A stretch of 64,000 nt of DNA from NCBI GenBank assembly GCA_948567375.1, contig OX419761.1, positions 33,890,243 to 33,954,242 of the forward strand. The letters are read 5' to 3'. Shown here in pieces: positions 43,223 through 53,869 of this stretch. A model generated the notes under the pieces. The model did not search any database. It was not told the DNA's origin and worked only from the letters and a program-made list of their open reading frames with translations. Origin of the DNA: Lunularia cruciata. Lineage: Eukaryota; Streptophyta; Marchantiopsida; Lunulariales; Lunulariaceae. The stretch's first letter is position 1; every line of letters starts with the position of its first letter. The position numbers and the translations under genes were made by a program.

Positions 43223-44715
43223 GATTTTGGGTTGTAGTGAATAAGAATCTCTCCCTTAGATGAATTATGCATTATACGTGGAAAGTATTTCATACATATA
43301 TATATATATATATGTATATAAAATCATTCTTTTAAGTTGATTTTTCATGTTGGAGTTTCATGCAATATAATGAGTAGATTTGTGGACCACAAGACACTAA
43401 AAAAAATATATGCTTTATTTTATTTTTTGAACGAAAATATTTAACTTTCTACATTAAACATTCAATGTATATTCTGTAACCATAAATTTTTCCAAGACTT
43501 CACTCAACTTTGCTTGTTTCTTACACATAACCAACTGTGTGTTGAATTGGCTGAAACATTTAATTAACGTCTTGACCTGTTTTAAAACCTTAGCTATCTG
43601 TGGCATTCAAAATTTAAAGATGAAAAAACTAACAAATTTTAAGTTATTTACAACTAAAATTTATTCTCAAAAAGTGAAGCAATAATACCTAGTATGTGTG
43701 GCTTCACTTTTCTGCTCATAAGTTCCGTGTAAAAAATTATCTCTAAAGGTGTTGAATTGAATTATCATTGTGAAAAATTGACTTGCATAAGGTCGTTCTT
43801 GAAATTTCTATGAAGGAATATACGTAGAATCTTTCCTATCTATGATTTAAATTTTTTTACAAAAGAATTCAAATGTTTGTTTAAGTATTACTTCACATGA
43901 GAATCCAACGATACTTCTCAAATCCTTTCAATACCGTCCATTTTGAATTATGAACGTTCAAAGTATTTTCCAACTTGTGAAAGTTGTTTCGCGCTATGGG
44001 TTATCCAACCGTACCCACTAGACATCGACATGTGATTTTATATAAATGTGTATTAATTTTGTATCGTTTAGTCACCCGGTTCCCTCAGAGTGATGACCGA
44101 TTAGTTCCTTGTTGTTCGTGCGTTATCCTTTCTCCATTTCGGCAATTGAGACTCCCGAAGACAATGGATACGCAGAGAATGAAAAGTTTGCACGATAGGA
44201 ATCTTGTGACGAGCTTCGGACATTCGCTACCGCTTGTTTCTCGCAAACTCAACGAGGTTGCCATGATATCCACGCCCGTCCGAATCTACATGGTGCATTA
44301 CCAAAATTTGACACGGAGAGTCACAAGACTTTCAGTTCTGGGAACGAAGAGTTAAAAAGCGACCGCGTAGTATGACAAGAAGGATGGGAAGATTTATCAA
44401 GCCGTAAAAGAATAAAACGTATGAGGTGACATGGTGTTAAGTTACAATAGTATCTGTACGAGAAATCTGTCCAACAGCACAATCAGACTAAAAGAAAAAA
44501 GTAAAAATAAGGAAAGAATATACGAAAGAATATATGGAAAAAGGCGACCGCGCAGAGAACACGAAGGATGGGGAGGACCCCATCAAGCCGTACAAGGGAG
44601 AGACGAAAAGGGTAAAATGGGGCTAGGCCCCAATAAAGAAGATATGTAGAATGTCTCCTAGGAAGAAGGAGAAGGAAAGGAAGAAGGTACAAAAGAACAT
44701 ATGGAGGGTGTATCC
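43223..44715 (+). repeat. Large inverted repeat, right arm
   Basis: Inverted copy of 37,357-38,764. Its open stretch 43,984-44,355 begins MFRAMGYPTVPTRHRHVILY and differs from the left-arm version at about 14 of 123 residues. It contains an extra ~105 bp (about 44,540-44,643), which is a full copy of the ~90-bp dispersed repeat absent from the left arm at that point. The arms are therefore older than that insertion. Confidence 0.9.
44546..44637 (-). repeat. Dispersed ~90-bp repeat, copy inserted in the right arm
   Basis: GGCGACCGCGCAGAGAACAC, GAAGGATGGGGAGGACCCCA, TCAAGCCGTACAAGGGAGAG and AAATGGGGCTAGGCCCCAAT in order. The corresponding point of the left arm lacks it. A partial further copy lies at 44,786-44,842. 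Confidence 0.9.
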
Positions 44716-47700
44716 TAATCCCCATGTGCATATTATTAAAGATTGTTCTGACCACATGCAGAAGGGATATCATGGAGGAAAAAAGGCAATCGCATAAGAT
44801 AACAAGAAGGATGGGAAGACCCCATCATGCCATACCAGGATAACACATAAGAAGAAGGCTCACTTCAGTTTGATCCAAATCTAGAATATGTATAGTTTCA
44901 AGTTTACTCTTGCATCTCTACGGGAAGCAGAGAAAAACTTAACCGACCACATGTTTGGAACTTCGACTTAGTCGACCCCATTTTCACAAGAAAACTAACC
45001 AACCCCCATGTGCTACCTGAATCCCCGTGATGATATGATGCAGGACGTGTATCGGTGGATGGAGGGAGTTTGACAATGTGCTGTAACGAATATTCTTTAA
45101 TTTTTTGCCTAGACTAGTTCAGGTTAAGAGTTATACATTATAGTGATCAATTTAGGAACGATCCTACATGTTTGCAAAATCAATTGTCACAAAGGAGTAG
45201 TCAAGGACAATAAGATTGAATCAAGGCTTTCATCAGGTCGTTTTATTCTTTGGATCAAATAGTGCGGTCGGTTAAGTATATCGATGCCATGGGAAGGCAT
45301 TGCTCTTGTTTCTTAAATTGTGGAGAGCGCTTGCATTTTTGCCTCCGGGCGCCAGCTTTGCTTTGGCAGGGCCCTGCCTCCCACCTTGTTGGGCGTTTAG
45401 GTAGATCGTCAAGATGCATGCTCGAATCCATACCTACTACAGTACTGAATGGTTCACGACTCAAAAAGTACAGCTCGCCTGCGTACTCGCTAAATAGTGT
45501 AAAAGGAGGACCCGCACTATAGTACCGAACCAGTGTTTAGACAGGGTGCTTCCGGGTTACTGAAACTTTCGTTCAAAATTCAATTTAAAATCGAACATTT
45601 TAAAAAGTTTTAGAAATGAGTTTCTAAAGTAGACCATATTAAAAGAAACATTTAGCAATAATCATAGCACTAAACTTCTATATATCAGAGTTATCTATTT
45701 CGGTTCTTCGTGCAATTTGAACACGATGTGATGGTCACGCTTGTATTGCAATGCATGGCACTGGGTGCGTTTCGCCTTGAACTCTGTTTCTTGATACACA
45801 AGACCAAAATATTCCCAATGATCCCCTTTCTTCGACTTTTTTACACCCTGTTTTCGATATGATGAACTCAATTACAGCTGAATGCAAACAACAGTCCTCT
45901 AACAGTCCTCAATTAGGTTGACACCAACAACAATTCATGAATTTTGCATCAGTTCCTACTTACTTGTTAGTTAAAAGAGAACGTATTAAGAACGCATGCG
46001 AACGTTTTTAAACGTTCGCTTTCGCACAAACTTAAAAAGAACGTTTCCATACTCTTCCTACTCTCGAAGCCAGTTTTAAATGGGTGCCTATTTCTTCTTT
46101 CTCGGAAGTGGTATTTATGATCGAAAGCACATCTCTTATGATCTCGACAGAAACTCCATGACTTGAGAGTCAATGAAATCTAAAGGTTTAAGGATATTTA
46201 ATATTTTCGCGAGTATTGCTAGGATATATACACAACAGCTTATTGTATAAAAGTCACAAGATGAGCAGATAGAAAGAATGCGCAGTTAAGACCCAATCAT
46301 GTCCCCAACGTTGGATAATCTGTCCCCATATTTTCACTCCAACTTGTGGGCTGGCCGATTTTGATCATCTGCAGGCAGTATTCACGTCCCACTCTTTTAC
46401 GCTACAAATATTGAGGATACATAAGATGTGTGGGACTCGGGGTGGAATCTCTCCAATACGTGTGGGAATATCTCAGGTAAATAGCATTCAATGGGCTACT
46501 GTCGAGTTGTTCTCTTGAACAGGACAGACTGTCCTTTGATTCTTTCTAGTCTCTAGCTAATATACATTATCTATTTAGATCTAGCCCAAATACCTCGTGC
46601 GGAAATCACCACCAAGTTCTATACTATCGAGGCAATGGACGAGAAAAAGAGGTGACAATGCTGAGGGACTGTATCTTGACATGCATTTATGTCCTCTTCG
46701 TCCTTGTTACGACTACTTACAGTGTGTCCCAAGTGATATTCCTTTCTTCGGTGCACTTAGACGGAAACTACGAACAGAAGGAGATGGATGTTTGAAATTT
46801 GGTTGATATGCATAAATTGTGTTTATGGAAGTATCGCTTCCCTCCACACAGTGAGTAGTTACAGACTATCGTGCATCCGGTCGTGCCAACGATGACAGCG
46901 CTTAACAACAGCCGACTATTGGAGGGGCCCTCGGGCAACAACAGTCGAGAATCTCACGGCAGCCTGCAGCTGGAAAGATGTCGCCGCCGGGTACTGTACC
47001 TGTTTCCTACAAGGGAGTTGTCTCCACTAGGAGTACGTACTTTATTCGGATATGTTAATGAATAGATCTTCTGCTCGTGTTTTCTCCGTTACCATGACAT
47101 ACTCTACGCACATCATCATCATCATCATGAGAACCACGACGTATGGATTGTTGGATTAACTTCACGACCATGTCCTGCATATATTCTAGGGGCTCAAGTT
47201 GTCTGGAAACCGTAGACCTGAATTCAATGTGAATCGATCGATCTTTTGAATTGCAACATCGAGTGGTAAAGTGGACATGCATGGAATCCATAAACCTAAA
47301 TTAGAGTGAGGATCGAGATTTTCACCTATAATTCGTAGTACAAGATGGTTGTCATGGGAATAATAGATTCAAATTTAAGTGGAGAGTCAAATGTTCTCTA
47401 CAGGACTTTTATTTACAACATGAATAAAAATCTATAAAAAATTAAAAAGAATTTGAGAAAAAGTTTGAGACAAAATTTCATTATTTATTTCTATATAATT
47501 TACCCTATAATTTGATTCTAAATAGATCATTATTTCACATCATTATGACAAAATTTATTGATTTTAACATCGAGTTAGCAAACGTTTTAGTCATAGCTGT
47601 GTTTATTGGAATACTTTTAACGATAATGTTGATGATAAGAAAATTCATCTTCTAATGTGATCCACAACTAGAGATATTCAAATTTCAAAACAAATTTTTC

Positions 47701-47928
47701 AAATTTCTCACTTATAATTCAATCATTGAAAACATATACGAACATTAAAATAGGTAAACTTTAAGAACACAATGCAATAGAAAAAGGTGTCCGAACAAAT
47801 AAATTTTGATATATGTGACCATCTAGACCATCTACGAAACGATGAAAGAAAATCAAAGGTGATGACTTTGTAAACGATATTCCAAAACTAATTTCGAAGA
47901 GAGATATGAACATGATAACACGAAATAT
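44716..47928. other. Unassigned DNA
   Basis: No gene recognised in 3.2 kb. Frames at 45,250-45,522, 46,597-46,806 and 47,055-47,291 lack motifs; the last has a (CAT)n run near 47,103-47,127 giving a five-residue Asp run. A 22-bp near-palindrome, GCGAACGTTT-TT-AAACGTTCGC, lies at 45,998-46,019. Confidence 0.4.
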
Positions 47929-47991
47929 TTTAAATTTTCTATCTAGTCTCAATATCCAATTTCAATAATGAGACTAGATAGAAAATTTAAA
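47929..47991. repeat. 22-bp perfect inverted repeat
   Basis: The left arm 47,929-47,950 contains TAAATTTTCTATCTAGTCTC. A 19-nt loop follows, and the right arm 47,970-47,991 is the exact reverse complement. It is AT-rich and could be a minimal fold-back element or an RNA hairpin. Confidence 0.95.
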
Positions 47992-48205
47992 TCTTATTAA
48001 GGACAAGTCTAATCTTATATTGGCGACTGTAAGTTTCTCGTGCGCATTATAAAACAATCGCATGGAAATAACTAGGTGATATATTTTACATTCTCTTTCG
48101 ATTATACAGCCTCTTGGTAAGTCCGAAGGCTCCCCGGGATGATAAGTATGGAAGTTTTACAATTTAGGGTATTATTTAAGTATGCTTTATTTTTTAAATA
48201 TCCAG

Positions 48206-48236
48206 TTGCATCTATCCGAAGTTTGGATAGATGCAA
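48206..48236. repeat. 12-bp stem-loop
   Basis: TTGCATCTATCC (48,206-48,217), 7-nt loop, GGATAGATGCAA (48,225-48,236). Confidence 0.95.
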
Positions 48237-48473
48237 TTTTTAGTTAAGATTTCACTTGTTAAGAGTGACAATATTTTAATGTTGCACTTAAAATACTTTC
48301 ACAAATGTAATCTGAAAAGAATTTCGAATCAAAATTTTTTCCTACTCTAATATATTTATAATGCCTGGATGGGATGGATCCAGGCATGGGAATCCTCGGG
48401 GTCCATTCACACTTATGCTGGTGCAGTGTATTCCATCCACCTCGTATTTCTTTTCTTTTCCTTTCTTTCCGGT

Positions 48474-48908
48474 TCAAAGCCATTTCACATATCGTAAGTT
48501 GTAGTCATCCACCTTGTCTTTATTGAGAGTGGCCAGTACAACAGAAATATACTGCAGCTCACGTCTCCCGCAGGACCTTTTTGCAATTAACAGTTCGTAT
48601 CCACGAGTATAGGAAATTACGACTAAAAGGAATTCTAATCTGCCCATGTCCAAGGAGTGAAACTCATTGCTGTATGCTTTGCTAGCGAATGTAATATGCC
48701 ACTCTCGATGAACCAATGCAGCTGGATCCTGGAACTTTATTATTCCCGAAACATTCCTAGAAATGGATTTCAAACCACCTCTCGGTAGCGGAAGTTCATT
48801 CACATGAACCTTCTCCGGTAGAGGAACTCGGGGAAGCTCCTTCAAGCGGATCTGGGTTGGCCATGGGGAATTCAACATCTTTTTGACAATGTACATATCC
48901 ACCACCAA
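48474..48908 (-). CDS. Hypothetical protein, 144 aa
   Basis: An open frame starting MVVDMYIVKKMLNSPWPTQI and ending NKDKVDDYNLRYVKWL. The middle (DPAALVHREWHITFASKAY then FHSLDMGRLEFLLVVISYTR) has alternating hydrophobic residues typical of a folded beta-rich protein, and the composition is more gene-like than its surroundings. I do not recognise a family. A small frame at 49,090-49,302 on the same strand could be an upstream exon, but no splice junction was established. It may equally be an exon of a larger or decayed gene. Confidence 0.35.
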   Translation of the reverse strand: MVVDMYIVKKMLNSPWPTQIRLKELPRVPLPEKVHVNELPLPRGGLKSISRNVSGIIKFQDPAALVHREWHITFASKAYSNEFHSLDMGRLEFLLVVISYTRGYELLIAKRSCGRRELQYISVVLATLNKDKVDDYNLRYVKWL

Positions 48909-49662
48909 CTGATGTACTAATCATGAAAGCTTTTGTTTCTAGCATGCTGATGACGGTGGAAATATTGGTATAGGATGAGAAGTTGGTTTAGGAAGACGAT
49001 GTGCTGATGATATCAGCTGTACAATAAGAAGGCTCTTGGATTTTATGGGGAACTTCCAGTAATATCAGAACAAAAACCAATCTATCCTTCTACTCTAGAT
49101 CAACTCTGCAGAACAAGCTGATCAACCATGTCAGGCCCCTCCGTCTTGGTACAAAGAGGTAGAACCTATGTTTCATGGAAGTCGTCCTACACACGAATTC
49201 TCTGCTGATCTTGATTGTCTTTCTCGCCATGATCATGACATCTTTGCTTTTGTGTTGCTGGATCCCTGACGTCACTGTCAGAATCTCTAGATCGAAATGC
49301 AAGATCAGTTCCGGATTCGTATTCTGCAGTCTAAGTTGCCTTCTTCTCTTTTCATGCCAGTACGTACTACGCTCCTCTCATTTACGATATCGGAAACCAT
49401 TCCCACTTGCATCTTTCATGGTAGATGAGTACTCCTTGTTCTCCTTTCCAATTCAGGTCGAAGCTCAATCTTAATCCCTGCTTCGCCCAATGTTAAGATG
49501 ATGAATGCTGTCATTCTCTTCGCTAAATCAAGAGCTCTTCCCTCAGTTAAACTTACATTTTGAGGAATCGCCTGCCAAAATACCTCTTCTAAACTTGCAT
49601 ATCAAGATCCTTGATTTAACCTTGATGATCAGCTCTCTTTAGATGTCATGGATTCCTCTTGC

Positions 49663-50133
49663 ATTGCGAGGAAGTTCACTGTTGCGGTTATTATGCAAAC
49701 TGGGCATCTGCATAAGTATATTGGATATGTACGAGTCTTTGTCTCCAACGCTTTTCTTCGAAGAGTGTCCATCATGGCCAGTAGAGTCACCAATGGTCGA
49801 ATATTTCTTACGTTTGAATTCTAACCAATCAGTTATCTGTTGTCACAGGTGAATACAGATGACTAGAATCAAGTTGTTATGTTAATGCATAGATCATATC
49901 ATGGTTCGGACAACTGTTTGGTTAGAATTCAAACGTAAGAAACATTCGACCACTGTCTCTCTAGTGGCCATGATGGACACTCTTCAAATGAAGGCGTGGG
50001 AGACAAAGACTCGTAAGTGGATTTTGTTCAGGACCGTGTTCCCCTCTCCACCTTAGCCGACAAATTCTTTTACATATCCAATATACTTATGCCCAGTTTG
50101 CATAACAACTTGATTAGTGAACTTCCTCGCAAT
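49663..50133. repeat. Fold-back structure with ~160/210-bp arms
   Basis: The left arm 49,663-49,826 and right arm 49,920-50,133 are inverted copies around a 93-bp centre. Matching words include ATTGCGAGGAAGTTCAC, TATATTGGATATGTA, GAGTCTTTGTCTCC, GTGTCCATCATGGCCA and CGTTTGAATTCTAACC. The right arm carries an extra ~55 bp (near 50,015-50,070). Transcribed, it would give a long imperfect hairpin. Confidence 0.92.
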
Positions 50134-51918
50134 GAAACTCCCTGACATGTGAAGAAGCTGATCACGAAGGTTAGATCATGTTAGCTTAGTTGAATTCTGT
50201 AGATTATGTGATGGTTCTAAATTCATGTCAAGAACGAGGGTGCTTCTCTGTGGATATGCATGTGATTGTTCTAAGTACTATTAGATTATTCAACTTTCTC
50301 ATCAAGGTCGTAGTCAGATAGCTTCGTCCAATTGCACCATCCCATGGGTCGATGTGGATATATGACTCAGAAAGATCGCTTCTGCCAAACCATTGTTCTT
50401 GTCATCCTTTAAAACTAGTCCGAACCTCCCAACACAGGTTTATACTTCTGGATGTCATGCACACTCTAAAAGTGGAAAGGATCTTACAAAGCGATCAACA
50501 TCAGATTATTTTAACCTCAATCATTGCCCATGCCGTGGATCCGGCCAGTTGACCACAGAAGGGAGTCTTTCACTCAGGTAAAGGGTACCCAAGAACATAT
50601 ATGTCAACAGGAAATCAGACATGTGCTTCTTTACGATTAGGTCTCCGTTTGTCGGGGAGATTGGGCTGCGGTAGCCAAGGTAGTAGTGCAATACCAAGGG
50701 GACACCGACAAGTTCGGGACAGCAAGCTGCTCCCATCGGGATCACACCCGCGAAAGAAATTAGATTAACGTCGCGAGGGGCGATGACCCTCGTATCAGAT
50801 ATGACAAGAACAGATACTACACTTGATCTTACCTGAAGGGCCGAGAAAAGTATATTTCTCAGGAAGAGTGGGGAGGTAAATGAGAATTGAATTGAATAAG
50901 ATCTCCTGCCTAGTCTATGGTTTAGTTAAGAACAGGGGGACGTTCCTCCCTTTCGGTTTGCAAACCGAAAGGGAGGATGGTTCCACACGCTGCGGGGAAG
51001 TCTTCGGCATGAGACTGTTTATCCTGTGCTACTCAGGAGCACGGCTTTCACAAACAAGTATGATGTAATAGTGGTCATAGAGAAGAGTACAGCGTTTACC
51101 TCTGAAGAGGTAACAATAAACAGGCGGGAATGGAACTACACCAACTGACATGGAATATATGTGCTGACATTACACCTTGGAGGGGATTTAACACCCGCTA
51201 GAGGTAATTCCATCTGAAAATGCAGCAGTGGCAACACAACGCAGCTACTCCCCGTGCAGCTGCCTCCAATATTTTACAGCATTTGTCGCGGTTTCGCTTT
51301 CGTCTGCCGTTCTGCTCTGCTCCTCTCCTCTCTTCCGTCTTTGTTGTGCTGTGTCCAATTAGTTTGCTCGGTGTTCTTCGATCTGATCAACTTATTTCTG
51401 ATTTGCTTGCTCTAATCTCTTTCCAATGTTGAAACTTTCGGTCAAAGTTTGGAAACGGATAACTTGGGACTTTGTTTCTACCTTACCTACGCTAGAGTCC
51501 CGTCAAATTGTAGCAAATGAGAGTGAATTTAGGTGGCGAATATATATCCCCCACTGTGGCAAATCAGTCTATTATAGTGTAGATGAGATGTTCTTAATAG
51601 AACATGTGAGATGAATCTTAGGACCCGGAGTTAATTACCCTTCTACAAATCAACTACTCCTCATTTATCGGAAAACTCTCTGTTCTTTTGATTTGTCCTC
51701 GAATTCGTCTCTCACGCCCAATTCGGATCAGACCTCGATATGATAGTTCTGTTCTTCTTGGTGACTCTGTTTATGAGAAGCCAGGTCTGGACGTGTGCTC
51801 TAATTACCTCTTCGCCTCCTTCAAGTGAGCTTCTCAAAAGAATCGCTACTGCTTAGATTTCACTTGCTCCAATTTAGAGCTAGCGATCCCAATATCCCAG
51901 CACTTTTCATGCACTGTA
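50134..51918. other. Unassigned DNA with a 34-bp palindrome
   Basis: No gene recognised. The stretch 51,220-51,432 is pyrimidine-rich with a 70-aa frame and could be a plant 5' leader. No following coding exon was found. Confidence 0.35.
50944..50977. repeat. 34-bp perfect palindrome
   Basis: TCCTCCCTTTCGGTTTG (50,944-50,960) is followed without spacer by its exact reverse complement (50,961-50,977). Confidence 0.97.
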
Positions 51919-52128
51919 TTATTTCATCCATAGCCTCACCTGACTTGCTCCATTGTTAAGAGATGCCGCCACCTGCAGTTTCTCTTTTGTTGACTCGTCC
52001 TCCAGATTAGCACCTAATCCGAATTCAGTCCTTTTATGGATGCCCTCTATTTCCTTCTTGCGCTGCCAGATCCTATACCATCCTTCCTCGTCATGAGGCC
52101 CCCAGGAAATCCCAAGAAAGTCCTCCAC
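51919..52128 (-). CDS. Possible coding exon, ~69 aa
   Basis: The minus strand reads EDFLGISWGPHDEEGWYRIW, then QRKKEIEGIHKRTEFGLGAN and LEDESTKEKLQVAASLNN, ending at a stop. The charged, tryptophan-bearing composition looks protein-like, but the stretch lacks a clear ATG (the frame opens with GTG). It may be an exon or a gene fragment. No family recognised and no paired exon found. Confidence 0.25.
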   Translation of the reverse strand: MEDFLGISWGPHDEEGWYRIWQRKKEIEGIHKRTEFGLGANLEDESTKEKLQVAASLNNGASQVRLWMK

Positions 52129-52843
52129 CGTGCTTGAGTATTCTCGTTTCCTTCTTACTCTAGTATCCCTACGTTAATAGTATAACTGCAAGGAGGTTAT
52201 CTCATCAACGCAGGTTTCCAAAATTTTCTGCAAGTCAAGTTCCACTATGCTCCACGAGTGACGTGGAGCACCTGTACCTAGCTTTAGAATATGTTAAAGA
52301 CTTATAAATGTAAGTATCACTATGTACGCGTATATATTTAAGGGACTTCAGCCATGCTTTCTTTCCACCATAACACTTTTTCCTCTTCCATGCTAATTGA
52401 GTAGTTTGGTGCACACCATGACTACAGTATCATTGACTAAATAAATAAGTCTTGATAGTGGTAGCACTGAACGATAATACTATTATATCACTAGAATGCA
52501 GGTCGTATGGACCCATGGTTAAGTCGGGACCACAACGTTTAACATTTAAGACCAACTAAAGAAAATTTTATCTCTATAGGAGGTCACTCTGGGGAGTCCC
52601 TACTTGGTTAAAATTTGCTAGCTTATACCCGTCGTCGCAGTACAGACATGTGTAGTCTACTTCAGGTTTAGACTAAGAAACTAGGAAAGGTCTTCGTGGC
52701 CTTGTATGCATTTAGTACTTGTGCGGCACAAGCAAGTTTCAAAGAAAATTCGATGTCAATCACCTTTCAAAGACGTGCAGCTCCGGCTCGCAGCCTCCTT
52801 AGCCATGAAGGTCGACGTTTGTTAGCTGCAGATCGAAGGTATG

Positions 52844-53338
52844 TTACAGTAGTTGAAAAGTTTTGAAGTGGGAGTGAGCGAAACGAGAGGTGAATACAAC
52901 CAACAGTTCTTGGTCCTTCATGCCTTGAATTACATTAATTGGTACAGAGAACTCTTCTACAGGGATATCGGGACTGGAGTTCACCTTCGAGACACAGCAC
53001 AAAAACCTTGCAAATGTGAAGAATTTGAGCCGCTGTGGATCAAGACTTGTCGTTCCAAACCATATATGTGTCAAGATATATCTGTCAGATACCCTAGGTT
53101 GAAGAGGCAGAACTTTCTGATCCTTGTAGTCGAGGCTGTGCGGGGCTCGTTTGTAATAGAAGTACTGAATTCTTGGTATCCTTCTGGCTCTGGCTTCACC
53201 AGACTTGCTTATCGGCTTATCCTGACATATCGATGTCAATATAGTGGTAAAGTGAGGCTGTCGCTGGATCATCAGGTAACAGTCGGTGATTCTAAGGGTG
53301 CACAAGGCGAACCGGACGTTTGAAAATGAATACCACAT
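52844..53338 (-). pseudogene. Decayed paralog of the 264-aa protein at 39,904-40,698
   Basis: The minus-strand DNA aligns through most of its length with the C-terminal two thirds of the 264-aa frame. YLMIQRQPHF parallels HLLVQNQQHP. GYQEF (in a neighbouring frame) parallels KYQER. EEFSVPINVIQGMKDQELLV parallels GEFSDPVWFEVMDDQQQLVG, followed by FTSRFAHSHFKTF at the position of LLSFRLLTLRY. Frame changes between these points show the copy is broken even though one frame stays open for 164 codons. The plus-strand 156-aa frame over the same interval is a shadow. Confidence 0.6.
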
Positions 53339-53869
53339 ATAACAGTTCTCGTATACTTATATATATAACAGTCTGTGAACGAGGACATATCAAGATACGG
53401 GGGTTTCAAGCCAAACTCCAATTATCACGGCCGGGTCTAGATCTGCGAAAGATATTTTAGTCACAAAATCTCTACCCGCCACTGTTGACAATTCAAGACG
53501 AGCATGTTCTCAAAGTATCCTGGATCTCCTTCACAGCCTGGTTAGAATCCTCCTGCTTTCCAAGCTGGTTGCAAGTTGACACTCGAGAGCTCTTATCCAA
53601 CCAGAGAAGACCACCAATATTTAGATAGTGAAGAACCGAGGTCCATGCTTCACGCCTCACATCTATTTCAGGTCCTCGTCATAGAAGCCATTTTATATAT
53701 AGAAGCCATCTATCTCGAATGTATATTTTCGAGTTAATGTATAAGCATGTCAATTCTACTGTCACGTTCGTCTCCAGACTCATCTGTTGATAGTATAGAT
53801 TAGATGGTATCCAATTTCCTCTGGTTAGATAGGCGAGGCTTCAGGCTTCCGCCTGTCGATTGTTTGGCA
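53339..53869. other. Unassigned DNA
   Basis: No feature recognised between the paralog remnant and the AT-rich block. A short local repeat of TAGAAGCCAT lies near 53,680-53,715. Confidence 0.4.

Noticed and set aside
48474..48908. Possible third member of the 264-aa family
   Set aside because: No convincing alignment with 39,904-40,698 beyond general beta-strand-like patterns, so it is kept as a separate hypothetical protein.
52853..53323. 156-aa plus-strand frame
   Set aside because: DNA homology to the 39,904-40,698 gene runs on the minus strand; the plus frame is a shadow.
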